Origin: Owenia fusiformis
Taxonomy: Eukaryota > Annelida > Polychaeta > Sabellida > Oweniidae
Reading direction: 5' to 3'
Length of the DNA: 64,000 nt
Assembly (NCBI GenBank): GCA_903813345.2
Contig: CAIIXF020000006.1
Span: 7,616,989 to 7,680,988, forward strand
Part shown: positions 1 to 30,400 of the stretch, in pieces
Numbering within the stretch: the first letter of the stretch is position 1
Layout: every line of letters starts with the position of its first letter
Made by a program: the position numbers and the translations under genes
Notes under the pieces: model-generated
Told to the model about the DNA's origin: nothing
Databases searched by the model: none
Seen by the model: only the letters and a program-made list of their open reading frames with translations

Positions 1-470
1 ATGATGAAAATATTTTGATTTGAATAATTTTTCTGAGTTCAATGATCTTATATTCTCTGGGATTGAATTCCAGATGGTTTTGCCTTGAAGGCTAATAGAG
101 AATTTGCCTATGTTTGTGTTAAACTTGGGGCCTCTCAGGTCAAATTTTTTCTTGTGTCGCGGTCATGGATGCTATAATTGGTTGTAAAGTAAGAAGAATA
201 AAGATCATCCATCAAGTCATTATTGCCCTTAACACATTTGAAAACAAATAAAGCAATTCTCAACTTAACAATTTGATGAATATTTAGCAATTTATGTTCA
301 ATAAAGAGTGGTTTAGTTGGATCTCTATAGTGATGAGATTTATCGAGCATATGTATAAACTGTTTTTGAATTGAATGAAGCTTATTTAAGAGAGTTTCAG
401 GCACACATCCCCACATTATTATGTCAGAATTAAAATTGGAGTAAATAAGGGAGTAATAGAGCGTTTAGCC
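1..470 (-). mobile_element. Non-LTR retrotransposon relic (RT C-terminal part)
   Basis: On the minus strand a decayed reading frame enters at about 470 and runs off the left edge. It has the hallmarks of the C-terminal domain of CR1/jockey-type LINE reverse transcriptases: a 'YYSLIYSNFN' segment, an 'L-x-SIQKQFI' helix, an 'H-x5-PTKPLFIEHKLL' stretch, a cysteine-poor helix ending 'FVFKCVKG', then 'HDRDTR' and near the edge 'IWNSIPENIR'. A frameshift near 150 separates the last two parts, so it is not functional. Only the 3' part is in the window. Family assignment is from motif pattern; the clade is uncertain. Confidence 0.75.
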
Positions 471-1526
471 GGGAGCTCTTGAGAAAATCTGGATTAACAT
501 TACATTTGTAAAACGTTTTAACGCTAAGCTACATAGCTTGGAAATAATGAGCTATTATGGGCTATTACGATTCCCATACGGAAAGTACATGGATCAACAA
601 TTATTAATAGTTACTGGCCTCGTTGCGGGCCCTGTACAGACAAGTAAATGGTTTGGAAATTACAGGTTCTAACAGGCCTTGTTATCACAAGCCAGCACGA
701 GGCTCGGAAATAAGAGCAATCACGGGACTTGTCACGAGGCCTGTATCAGGTTGTACAGAGCCTGTGGCGTTGAGGGATCAGGGCTCGTACAACCTCGTAT
801 GGGCCTCAATATATTTTGCCTGTGTAAACATTAAAATCAGATTGCAGCACCTTCAACACACCCACTTTTACCTTCAGTTTCCATTCTTAAACTTAGTAAG
901 AGAATGCAAACTGAAATCAAACTGCGATTGACTGACACACAATCCAATTGACTTGCAACACAATACAAATTGTTGTTTCTGAATGTTGCTAACTATAGTT
1001 TTTCTCAAAGAAAGATGATTTTGATGATTGTCATTGTGATTCCACCAGTGAAAACATTACAAGAGTTAAACTGAGTCCTGACTGTACTTGGTCCCATATA
1101 TGTAACTCATCATATTTTGAAAGTAATTTGCTCTTTTTAAATGTTTTTAGAGCCAACTAGAGGAGATCAGATGTCTGTTTAAAGCAAAGCTGACCTCCAA
1201 ATGCAAATGAGAATTACAAAAATGACAATTTTGAATTGGTAAGTACTATAATATTGCGTTCCAAAAACGTAATTATTTTTTGTAATTTACGTCCACCCAA
1301 TCTTGATTTACGTCCTCTCCATTGAAGGACGCCGTTAATGAAACCTCTGCCCACATCTAACGCCCAATTCCTTTTTCCCAAAACCAGACAGTATAACTTC
1401 ACCCACGGTAAAAGTGAGTTATGTAATTCTGAATATAAAGTTAAAAGGTATACCATGTTGGTCGATCAGGAAATCCATTTCATAAGGTATTAAACAATTA
1501 CTTATTTTCATCACTGACTTTTCCAG
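471..1526. other. Upstream intron or intergenic sequence; GC-richer patch
   Basis: No exon of the downstream gene is recognisable here. A GC-richer patch at about 610-810 repeats short words such as 'ggcctgt', 'gtacag' and 'cacgagg' in both orientations and probably derives from a small fold-back repeat. The stretch ends in a pyrimidine-rich tract and the AG at 1525-1526 that serves as acceptor for exon A. The codon phase of exon A (one base completing a codon) shows that at least one coding exon lies upstream, outside this window. Confidence 0.4.
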
Positions 1527-20605
<19,079 letters not shown>

Positions 20606-20685
20606 TGTGAGCTCTGTGACAAATACTTCAATCAAAAAACCATCTTGAGCAATCATATGAAAGATACATACCTTTGGTTATGATT
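20606..20685 (+). pseudogene. Remnant 27th finger after the stop codon
   Basis: Directly after the TGA the same frame reads 'CELCDKYFNQKTILSNHMKD' and ends at TGA 20683-20685. The first Cys pair, the core Phe and the first His are present, but the last His is missing. The duplicate of this region at 39661-39700 has sense codons at the matching place ('ENLFSCVHC'), so the stop appears to be a secondary loss of about one codon plus a nonsense change. Confidence 0.7.
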
Positions 20686-22589
20686 AGAATACTATTATCT
20701 CAATATATATATGTATATACTATAGATAAAGGCCCAGTCACAATTGATTGTTGTTAAAATTGATGGTAGTTTATTTCACATAAAAAGAATTAATATTCAA
20801 TAAGTATACTTGCGCAAACATCCCTTTGGCTAATTATCCCATCAAACGAAGTTTGGAGGTATATAGAGAACGCCTCTGTTCATCCATCCGTCCGTCCATC
20901 TGTCCTTACATCCATATGTCTGTCCATGCAATAACTCAAATACCGCTGGCCCGATTTTGTTCATATTTTTATATACATATACCATATGTAGGTAGAAGTT
21001 CTGCTCGAAAGTTGATTTTCAAAATGGCCTCTCATTTCAAAATGGTGACTGTTTAAGTGCCAATTTTATAGTAATTTAGGTACAAATGTAAAACTGTAAT
21101 ATTTATTTTTTATTTATTGGCATTGCCACTGATTATCAGGGCATGTACGTTTTCCAGGTAAAAAAAATTGATAAGACTTAATAATAAAAGTAGAAATTTA
21201 GATATTTAGGAAACGCATGGCAGCCATCTTGGAAAATGGTGGTTGTTACACACTATTTTATGATTTTTGCTATAACATCAAAAGTAGTGGAGCGATTTTG
21301 TTCTTTTTTAATATGTGATGACCTAAAAGCATGGCACACTGTCTTTTGACACATTGCCTTTTAGGCGGCCATTTTGAAAATGGCCAACATTTTTACACGT
21401 GTTATTTATGTTTTTTACGATAATACAAAATGTATGTCAAACTGTAATATTTATATGTTTTCAAGATAAAAAAGTTTGAAAAGACATTAATAAAGGTCAA
21501 AATGTAGATATATAAGAAACACCTGACAGCCATCTTGGAAAATGGAAGAGCTTTACATGCTATTTTACAAATTTTGCTACAACTTGAAAAGTAGTAGAAC
21601 GATTTTGATCATATTTAATATCTGATGACTTATAAGCATGGCACACATTTTCTTTTGACACTTTGGCTTTTAGGTGGCTTTTTGAAAATGGCCGACATTT
21701 TTCACACATCATTTCTGTTTTTGTTTTTTATGTGGTGACATATTGTTATGGTCTCCGTTTTTTTGTGACGGCAGTTGGCATTCGGTGGGTGGCAGTTGGT
21801 GATTGGCGGTTGGTAGTTGGCGTCTGTAACAAATTCTTAAAACTTTCAATAACTTAACAAATACTGTTGAGAACAGACTTCAGTATTTTTCAAAATTGAC
21901 CAATTTTTTTCCAAATCATCGAGAAGTTCTCAAAAGTTCAAATCTGACTATAGATTTGACCCTCAATGACATTCTCAAGTTCAAAAAATATTTGACCTTC
22001 TCAAGGTCATTAACTTCAAATTGACCAATTTTTTTTCAAAATCATCTGTAAGATCTCAGAAGCTCAAAGGATGAGTCTGGGTATCGACTTAGAAAATATT
22101 AAAAATTGTAATGTCTGAAAAACCAACTCAATCACACATATTATTAAACTTCAATATCTTATCCTTGTTCTGAGATTACAAAAATATCAATTTGTATCAC
22201 AATTGATGAAGAATATTGGCATCAAAGACAGTGCATATCACTTTTTCAGAATGGAAAAAAATCAATGGCAAATATTTATACAAAAAGTTCGAAACATATC
22301 CTCCAAAACATTGCTTACTTTCTTTGTGTAGACATTGAATGGTATTTCTTGATAAGTGAATTGGTGTTTATCTGGGTAATCAAGGGATTATAGTCACTCA
22401 AAGTTACTGAGCATCCAGTTATGAGACTTCAATTGTGTTGGTGATGTTACACATATTTCAGTCAAATTCATGCTGAGCACAACATTTTGGTTTCAATTTA
22501 TAATCCCTATACATGACCCTGGTGATGAAGAGTCAGAATCAGTCAAAAAACCTAAACCGGAAAACTGCTCATTGTGAAAACTAAAAGTG

Positions 22590-23360
22590 AAGCAACTTTT
22601 TTGATATTTCTTACATCAAAGGAGCATGTAGGTTATCGCAAACAATTTCAAACGATTCTAACTTGAATTATGAATATTTTCTGATCATGAACGTGGGTGT
22701 ATCTTTTAGATCCATTCATTATCTTCAAGAAAAGTATATATAATGATAATTTAGTTAATCAGACCTAAGTGATATTGAAGGGGCAATGGACCAATCAACA
22801 TACTTTTTCAAAAATGTTGACCTTATTTTCACCAAAAATGCAACCTATAATTATATTGTTGAATGCATAATAAGAATGTGCTTTGAGACATGTTCGATTT
22901 CCTAAAAGGAAAATTTGATTGCTCCAGGGACTTTAAAGATATTCAATTTGGATGACCAAAATGAACTGAAACCAATGGATAGCATGAGATTTTTCAATGG
23001 AGAAATAACATGGGGAACACTTATCTTGATGTAATTAAGTTTTTCTTTCAAGAACTATTTGATACATCAAAATGAAGAATAGTAATGCATTAAACATAGT
23101 AAAAAATGATTGCATTTTTGGTGAAAATGGGGTCAACATCTTCAAAATGGGGTCAAAAAGTGTGTTGATGGGTTAATTGCTAGTTAAATATCTCCGAGGT
23201 TGTTTGACTTTATTATTACTGTGCATAATTTTCTTTAAGATAATGAATTGATCGAAAAGATAAACTTGTCTTCATTGTCAGAAAATAGTCATAATCCAAG
23301 ATATAACCTTTTGAAATTGTTTGCGATAACCCACGTGCTCCTTTGAAAATGTTCCGCTTT
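22590..23360. repeat. Inverted repeat with ~300-bp arms
   Basis: The left arm, about 22590-22900, contains 'ggttatcgcaaacaatttca' and 'tttcaccaaaaatgcaa'. The right arm, about 23050-23360, contains the reverse complements 'tgaaattgtttgcgataacc' and 'ttgcatttttggtgaaaa'. By eye roughly three bases in four match. It may be a separate fold-back element or part of the composite B interior. Confidence 0.65.
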
Positions 23361-23364
23361 TTTA

Positions 23365-24412
23365 TCAACAAGTGCTGGAAGCACATTGTTTATGTGAATG
23401 CATCAAAAATATAAGAGATATGAAGCAACGTGAACTCTTGCAAGAGGTTATATGGGGAAACAAATTATTCACCGTCAAAAATAAACCAATTTTCTTTGAA
23501 TCATGGATCAAAAGTGGAATTATATACATAAAAGACTTGATAATTCAGAACAGGTTCCTTGATGTTAATATGTTATATCAAAAACTTGTAAATAAACAAA
23601 ACTTGATATCTGAATATTACAAAGTTTTATCAGCCACGGGCACACTGAAAGAAAGATTCAATTTAGAATCTGTCAAGTATACAAATATTCATAATACTTT
23701 TAAATTTAATATAAATAATGTGATTATCACTGTGAATAATCAGAAATCCAAATTTTTTTATGAAATATTAAAAAACAAACGATCGGAAAAATGGTTTATG
23801 AAAAGGAAATGGGAACAAGAGTTTTGCTATGAAGCCAATGATGAAATAAATTGGCAAAACTTTTTTTCTACAAAAATAAGTTGTAAAGAAAAGAAAATAG
23901 GTAATTTCAACTTTAAAATAATCAACAATATTCTTCCTAGCCTTAGTGATTTATATATATTTGGTAAAAGTGAAACCTACAACTGTAGTTTATGTAATGA
24001 ATTATGTACCTTGAAACATTTGTTATTTTCATGCTCATATTCTCAAAACATTTGGAAACATATTTATAATATCTCAGGGTTAAGAGTAACTTACAGAAAA
24101 TTGATAATTGGTTAAGATGGAAATGACAATCATACTGAATTTTTAAACTATTTTATATAAGTATTGTGTCATTTGTTATATATAAAACATATATTCAAGA
24201 ACTGAATAATGGTATTAAGCGTAATTTTGAAGGCACTATTAAAACTTTAAATTTTGAAATCTGTACTCGTAAAAATGTATTTTTTAAAAACAAATGGAAA
24301 ATGATTAAAACATAACTCATTATACATTATTGTAATTAATTGTATCATTGTATTTATGTATCGTAAAAACCTAAATTGGAATAAAGTATATTTGAAAAAG
24401 AAAAAAAAAATT
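23365..24412 (+). mobile_element. 5'-truncated LINE (L1/Tx1-like ORF2 C-terminus)
   Basis: A 247-codon frame (23372-24115) with the C-terminal features of L1-clade ORF2: 'KPIFFESWIKSGIIYIKDLI' near residue 38, 'KSKFFYEILKNKRSEKW' in the middle and a terminal Zn-knuckle-like 'CSLCNELCTLKHLLFSCSYS' with a following Trp. An AT-rich 3' region and an A-rich tail ('gaaaaagaaaaaaaaaa', to about 24412) follow. The reverse transcriptase core and endonuclease are missing. The frame is intact, so the insertion is fairly young compared with the relic at the left edge. Confidence 0.8.
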
Positions 24413-25202
24413 CTTACATCAAATGACAACCATCTTGTTTTTCCCCCTTCAAATTAAACTGGCGGGAAATTCAAAAATTTGAAAAAAAATTTAATCCTTA
24501 AATATATTTCAAAAATATGATTTTCTTATTAATTCTTCATGGGTCTTAAGTTATTTCTTCTTTATATGTCATACATGTTGCCATTGGTGTTTTTACTATG
24601 ATAATGACCTTTTTTTATTTATTAAGATACTTATTCTGACTCTCAGCAGGGGGTTAATTATGCATCAAAACTGGTGAAAAGGTAAATATATACTTATCAA
24701 ATATAACTAAGACAGTAATAAAAACCATATTTCACATCCATTTGACTGAGGGACCAAAAGGGGATATACCCAGACACATCCTTTGACTTAAGATTGAACG
24801 TATAATATTGTGAGCAACTAGGTGGTGACATTTTGTCATGTTAATGCTTTGTTTTACTATAAGGTGATATGTAATAGAATGATTTTGTTCATATATGATG
24901 ACTTATAAACATATGTCACACTGTTTTAGGACACTTTGGTGGCTAGCACATGGCCATTTTTATGTGTGTTATTTTACATTTTCCACTATAACTCAAAAAG
25001 TGAAAGAACGATTTTGTATATATTCGATATGTGACTACTTACAAGCATGGTCTGTTTATTGACAATTCTGCTAGAGAGCGGCCATTTTGAAAAAATGTTG
25101 TTTTATGAAGTTGGCTGTTCCTAAAATCGTAGTGAAGCAATTTTGTAGAGGACAGCCAGACCGTTTGATGGGATTTGCCACGCCTTGGGGTTGCTGTTGT
25201 CT

Positions 25203-25738
25203 AGTTATTATTATAGTACTACATTATTATACAATTTTTTTTTTATTTAATATGAAATCAATGTTTTACCATGTTATAGCTTTCATTTATTAACCATGCA
25301 TCTGTTGTAAAGTATAGAATAGCTATAATACACAATCATATAGCCTAATTGTCCAGAAAGTGATATAGAAAGCCTGTAGCTATGTGAAAATAGTTAATTT
25401 ATGCTTGGCATTTGACTGAACTCATCATGAGAAATACCAGCCTTCTATCAGATTCAGAACCTTTCTAGGAAGATTGTTAGCAAAGCAAAGATGACCTGAA
25501 TATCAGAAAAGATTATATGTTTGTATGTGTTATGTTTTGAAAGTTTCATTTTTCCTATTACATGTACTTATTTTCCTATAAGCTCTTACTAAATCATGTT
25601 ATACTTTTGATGAGAAATGCTGTAGGTATATCTCCAAAAAAAAGGAAAACTGTAAAAAGATCTCGAGCAATCAGCTGATGGCAATGAACATTTATTCAGA
25701 AATTATTGTTTATACCAATTGTTTCTATTTAATAATTA
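25203..25738 (+). other. 3' flank of the zinc-finger gene continuing after composite A2
   Basis: Sequence around 25250-25330 ('atcaatgttttaccatgtta', 'aaccat', 'atagaatagctata') has a clear counterpart at 39880-39950, so it belongs to the duplicated 3' flank of the zinc-finger gene. No gene is seen. Confidence 0.6.
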
Positions 25739-26821
25739 TCCCACCGAACGAAGTTCCAGTACCGGTTGACGGATTTGGTTCAAATTTTATAGGCTTATGC
25801 CTTATGAGTGTAGGACCTCTGCTCGAGAAGGAATTTTCAATATGGCAGCTCAGTTCAAAATGGCCGCCATTTTTCGTAAAAATGTAATCGTTGATAACTC
25901 AAATACAAGTTGACAGATTTGGTTCAAATTTTATATGCTGATGCCTAGGGACAATGGAGTTTCGCACTAAAAGAGATTTTCAAGATGGCCGCTTAATTTC
26001 AAAATGGCGGGCTAGGGCTTATGGCGGCCATTTTTCGCACGGATTTGGTTCAAATTTTATATGATTATGCCTAGGGACACAGTAGCTCTGTTCAAGAAAT
26101 AATTTTCAAGATAGCGGCTGAATTTCAAGATGGCGGCCAATTTTTGTAAAAAACGTAATCTTTGATAACTCATATACCAGTGAACGGATTTGTTTCAAAT
26201 TTTATATGATGATGCCTAGGGACACAGTTGCTATGTTCGACAAAGAATTTTCAAGATGGCCGCTTTATTTCAAAATGACGGCAATTTTTCGTTAAAAAAC
26301 ATAATCTTTGATAACTCAAATACCAGTGAGCGGTGGCCATTTTTCAAAATGGCCATCTCCTACCAAATGTGTCATTAGACAGTGAGCCATGCTTATAGTA
26401 TTCACATACCAAATATGAACAAAATCGCTTCACTACTTCTTGAGTTACAGCAAAAATCGTAAAATAACGAGTAAAGGCCGCCTTTTTTCAAGATGGCTGC
26501 CATGTGCTTCTTTAATATTTACATTTCTAGCTTTATCAATGTCCTATATAATTTTTTTACATTTAAAACATAAATGCTATTACAGTTTTACATATTGCAC
26601 CTAAATTACTGTAAAATCCGCACTAAAATGGCCGCTATTTTTAAATGAGCGGCCATTTTGAAAATCGGCTTTCGAGCAGAACTTCTACCCCCATAGGGTA
26701 TATGTGTACAAAATATGAACAAAATCGGGCCAACGGTATTTGAGTAATTGCCCGGACGGACGGACTTATGGACGGATGGAGGCGTTCCCTATATCCCTCC
26801 GAACTTCGTTTGATGGGATAA
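25739..26821. mobile_element. Composite repeat A, copy 3, with two left-type ends
   Basis: It starts 'atCCCACCGAACGAAGTTC' and ends with the reverse complement of the same end, 'GAACTTCGTTTGATGGGAT', so the two halves face each other. The left half holds 'ttgataactcaaatac' units (25880-26330); the right half is the inverted 'aaaatcg...gtagtg' core (26330-26660) and a degenerate (CCGT)n run (26750-26780). It is an inverted composite of two A elements. Confidence 0.7.
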
Positions 26822-27454
26822 TGAGCACTACATTTTTAAATTATCAATATTGACTATATTAAAACATTTCCCCATGTTTTGCTAAATATGGAAAGTATAT
26901 AATGATTATAGCTATCACATCAGGATAGAAAAGGTTTGGCCAGGAATGTTCCTTTAAAGTTTGAAGGCTTGATCGGGTGTGATAATATAATATGGGACAA
27001 TAACTTGTAGATAGATCACCCATTTATAAAATCATTCAAATGAGTATTGATGTGCATATTTCTTGGGATTATTTATTGTGCTTTAAACCCAATGGCCTCT
27101 GAGTAAAACTGAAGGCAAAACTAAAGCATGTATTGTTTAGGTAAAGTTATATTTTATCTAAAAATATGTTTCTATGAAATACAGTGGATATGAATTTCAC
27201 AAAATGTTGTTAGATAATTTTGTTTAGTTTAGACATAATCTATATACTAACAAGAGATGGTGATTTGAATTTAAGACTGGTCAAAAGTGCCAATACATGC
27301 CTGAACTGATTGTACTCTGTGTAAATCTGGTGAGAGATTTTAATGTTTTTTTGACAGAATTTTGTCAATATTATTAGTATATCAATTTAAAATTGTGTCT
27401 CTAATTTCATATCAACTGCACTAGTATTGGTCTTGATATTGACTCATGACTATG
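26822..27454. other. Intergenic, no features seen
   Basis: AT-rich sequence downstream of the sulfotransferase stop codon (minus strand), likely containing its 3' UTR. No clear poly(A) signal, gene or repeat end was recognised. Confidence 0.4.
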
Positions 27455-30400
27455 CTACTCATACACTGGTTCTGGAAATCCTGATCCGTCCATTTTCTCT
27501 TTATAAAGTTGATCAAATTGTTCACTCTGGGCCACAGTGAAGTAATTCTTCCAGTCATCAATCTTGCCTGAAATACAATTATAATACTCAGTCATCTTAA
27601 TATACATGCAGAGAACTAGAATTGGTCTCTTGACTTTTAAAAAATCTGAAGGAGCATCTAACCAATAGTTGAAATTAATGGTGATAACGTTTTTATGTTA
27701 TAAAGCAGAATCAAGTACAATAGTTGTTGACAAGATTTCGCTTGACCCAAAGATAACAGATTCTTTTGGGATGGTGTAATATGAGGTTATATCTTGTTAT
27801 ACCCATTCCTTCGGTCACTCATGAATATATCATATACTTATGAGAGTATCATTATCCCACCCTAAATTGAGAATATTATTATCCCACCCTAAATTGAGCA
27901 GTTGTATATCAAGTCAAAGAATTGTATACACTATCCAGGAGTTGTGGCTTTGTATAAAAAACCTCCTACCTCGTACCCACCTACCCACGTACCCACGTAC
28001 GTGGGACATGATACAGTCTTTGAAGGGTTCAATTTTAAAGAAGTTATTAAATCTTAGTTTATGATGAATTATAGATGAATTGATGCACCCATATGCCTTT
28101 ATTAATGGATCTGTCATCTGTCAAGTCATAAATAAAGCCGGAATTGCATAAATGTTAACAAGGCATTAACATGACAAAATGTCACCACCTAAAACAATTT
28201 GGTCAATCTAAAGCAAGTTGGAAAATACCTTTTGACCTTAAGTGTTAAGAAGGTTTGATTTGAACTTCTTAGAACATGTAGATGATTTTGAAAAAAAATT
28301 CGTCAATTTGAAGCAAGTTGAAAAAATACCTCTTTGACTTTTTTTGACATTGAGAAGGTCATTGAAGGTCAAATGTAAAGTCAAATTTGAACTTCTGAGA
28401 ACATGTAGATGATTTTGAAAAAAAAATTAAGTCAATTTGAAGCAAGTTGAAAAAAGACCTTTTTGACCTTTTTTGACCTTGAGAAGGTCATTGAAGGTCA
28501 AATGTCAAATCTAAAGTCAAATCTAAAGTCATATTTGAATTTCTGAGAACATGTAGATGATTTTGAGAATAAAAATTTAGTCAATTTGAAGCAAGATGAA
28601 AAAATACCTTTTTGACCTTTTTTGACATTGAGAAGGTCATTGAAGGTCAAATGTCAAATCTAAAGTCAGATTTTGAAAAAAAATTCGTCAATTTGAAGCA
28701 AGTTGAAAAAATACCTCTTTGACTTTTTTTGACATTGAGAAGGTCATTGAAGGTCAAATGTAAAGTCAAATTTGAACTTCTGAGAACATGTAGATGATTT
28801 TGAAAAAAAAATTTAGTCAATTTGAAGCAAGTTGAAAAAAGACCTTTTTGACCTTTTTTGACTTTGAGAAGGTCATTGAAGGTCAAATGTCAAATCCTAA
28901 GTCAAATCTAAAGTCACATTTGAATTCCTGAGAACACGTAGATGATTTTGAAAAAAATTTTGAGTCAATTTGAAGCAAGTTGAAAACAGACCTTTTTGAC
29001 CTTTTTTGACCTTGAGAAGGTCATTGAAGGTCAAATGTCAAATCTTAAGTCAAATCTTAAGTCAGATTTGAATTTCTGAGAACAAGTAGATGATTTTGAA
29101 AAAAAAATTTAGTCAATTTGAAGCAAGTTGAAAACAGACCTTTTTGACCTTGAGAAGGTCATTGAAGGTCAAATGTCAAATCTAAAGTCAAATTTGAAGG
29201 TGAAATGTCAAATTTAAAGTCAAATCTAAAGTCAGATTTGAATTTCTGAGAACATGTAGATGATTTTGAAAAAAAATTTAGTCAATGTGAAGCAAATTGA
29301 AAAAAGACCTTTTTGACCTTGAGAAGGTCATTGAAGGTCAAATGTCAAATCTAAAGTCAACTTCTGAGAACATGTAGATGATTTAGAAAAAATTGAAGTC
29401 AGTCTAAACAGTATTTGTTAAGTTATAGGAAGTTGTAAGAAATTGTTACAGACGCCGGACGCCAACCTCCAACCGCCGGACGCCAACCGCCGGACGCCAA
29501 CCGCCGTCGCAAAAAAACGGAGACCATAACAATATGTCACCACTTTTGGTGGTGACATAAAAAAAACGGAGACCATAACAATATGTCACCACTTTTGGTG
29601 GTGACATAATAAAATGATTTAAGCTATTTTGTTCTATGTCTGCTTTTGATTTCTCGAAATGATTTTTGTATAAAAAACAAAACCGCATACTCACGTACGT
29701 GGGTCTTACACAGTCTTTGAAGGGTGCAATTTTTGAAGATTATTATTCATTCTCAGTTTGTGCTTAATATAGAGTAAATGGTGATGATATTCTTTTATGA
29801 AGCGGGTAAGTCAAAACATTACAAATATAAATCAAAGTAAGCATTAGAAGATCATTTAGAAGCATTTAAAATCGGATCCACGGCAAAATCTGAATAATTG
29901 AAATATTCACACACGGAATATGTCAAAGTCGTTTGATCTCGTCCAAGAAGCAATATTTTGTCACTTGTCTCTCCCAGAATTCCTTTAACATTTTTGCAAT
30001 TCTGGCTTTATTTTATGGCTAAAAAGACAATAAAGGCATTTGGGTGCATTGATTAATCTATAATTCAACATAAACTAAGATTTGATAACTTAAATAATAA
30101 TTAATAACCTTTAAAATTGAACCCTTCAAAGACTGTATCATGTCCCACGTACGTGGGTAGGTGGGTGCGAGGTAGGAGGTTTTTTATACAAAGCCAGGAG
30201 TTGTACTGTTCTCAAGAGTTGTATATGATGAGTTTTGGTTTTATATTACAGATATATACATTGTAAAGAGACTTTATAGATACCTTGTTAATGTACATGT
30301 ATAAAACAATATGTATTATATTGTACCCCCCTTCCAAAAAATCTGCTGTCTTTGAATTGACCTACAAACCAATCTTTTACCATTTAAAATATATAATCTT

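Larger units (their letters stand above)
21731..24846 (+). mobile_element. Composite repeat B, copy 1, with nested LINE
   Basis: Left end 'GTGGTGACATATTGTTATGG' followed by 'tctccgtttttttgtgacgg' and a run of 'cagttggc/cggttgg' words. Then come core units with 'gaccttctcaaggtca' (21900-22080), and the right end is 'GGTGGTGACATTTTGTCATG' at 24821-24840. It is the same order, inverted, as copy 2 at 28163-29607. The left hairpin arm present in copy 2 is missing here. A fold-back (22590-23360) and a truncated LINE (23365-24412) lie inside. Confidence 0.65.
20837..25202 (+). mobile_element. Composite repeat A, copy 2, split by composite B
   Basis: Left end 'CCCATCAAACGAAG' at 20838 with a degenerate CCGT run, core units at 20940-21720 and 24850-25130, and right end 'CGTTTGATGGGATTTGCCAC' at about 25161-25202. 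The middle (21731-24846) is a nested composite B. Comparison with the duplicate locus at 39830-39960 shows the flanks of this block ('tttggctaa' at 20825; 'atcaatgttt...ccatgtta' at 25257) to be adjacent there, which supports insertion of the whole block into the 3' flank of the zinc-finger gene. Confidence 0.7.

Noticed and set aside
623-931. 102-codon open frame
   Set aside because: Lies over a repetitive GC-rich patch with no family resemblance and no supporting splice sites.
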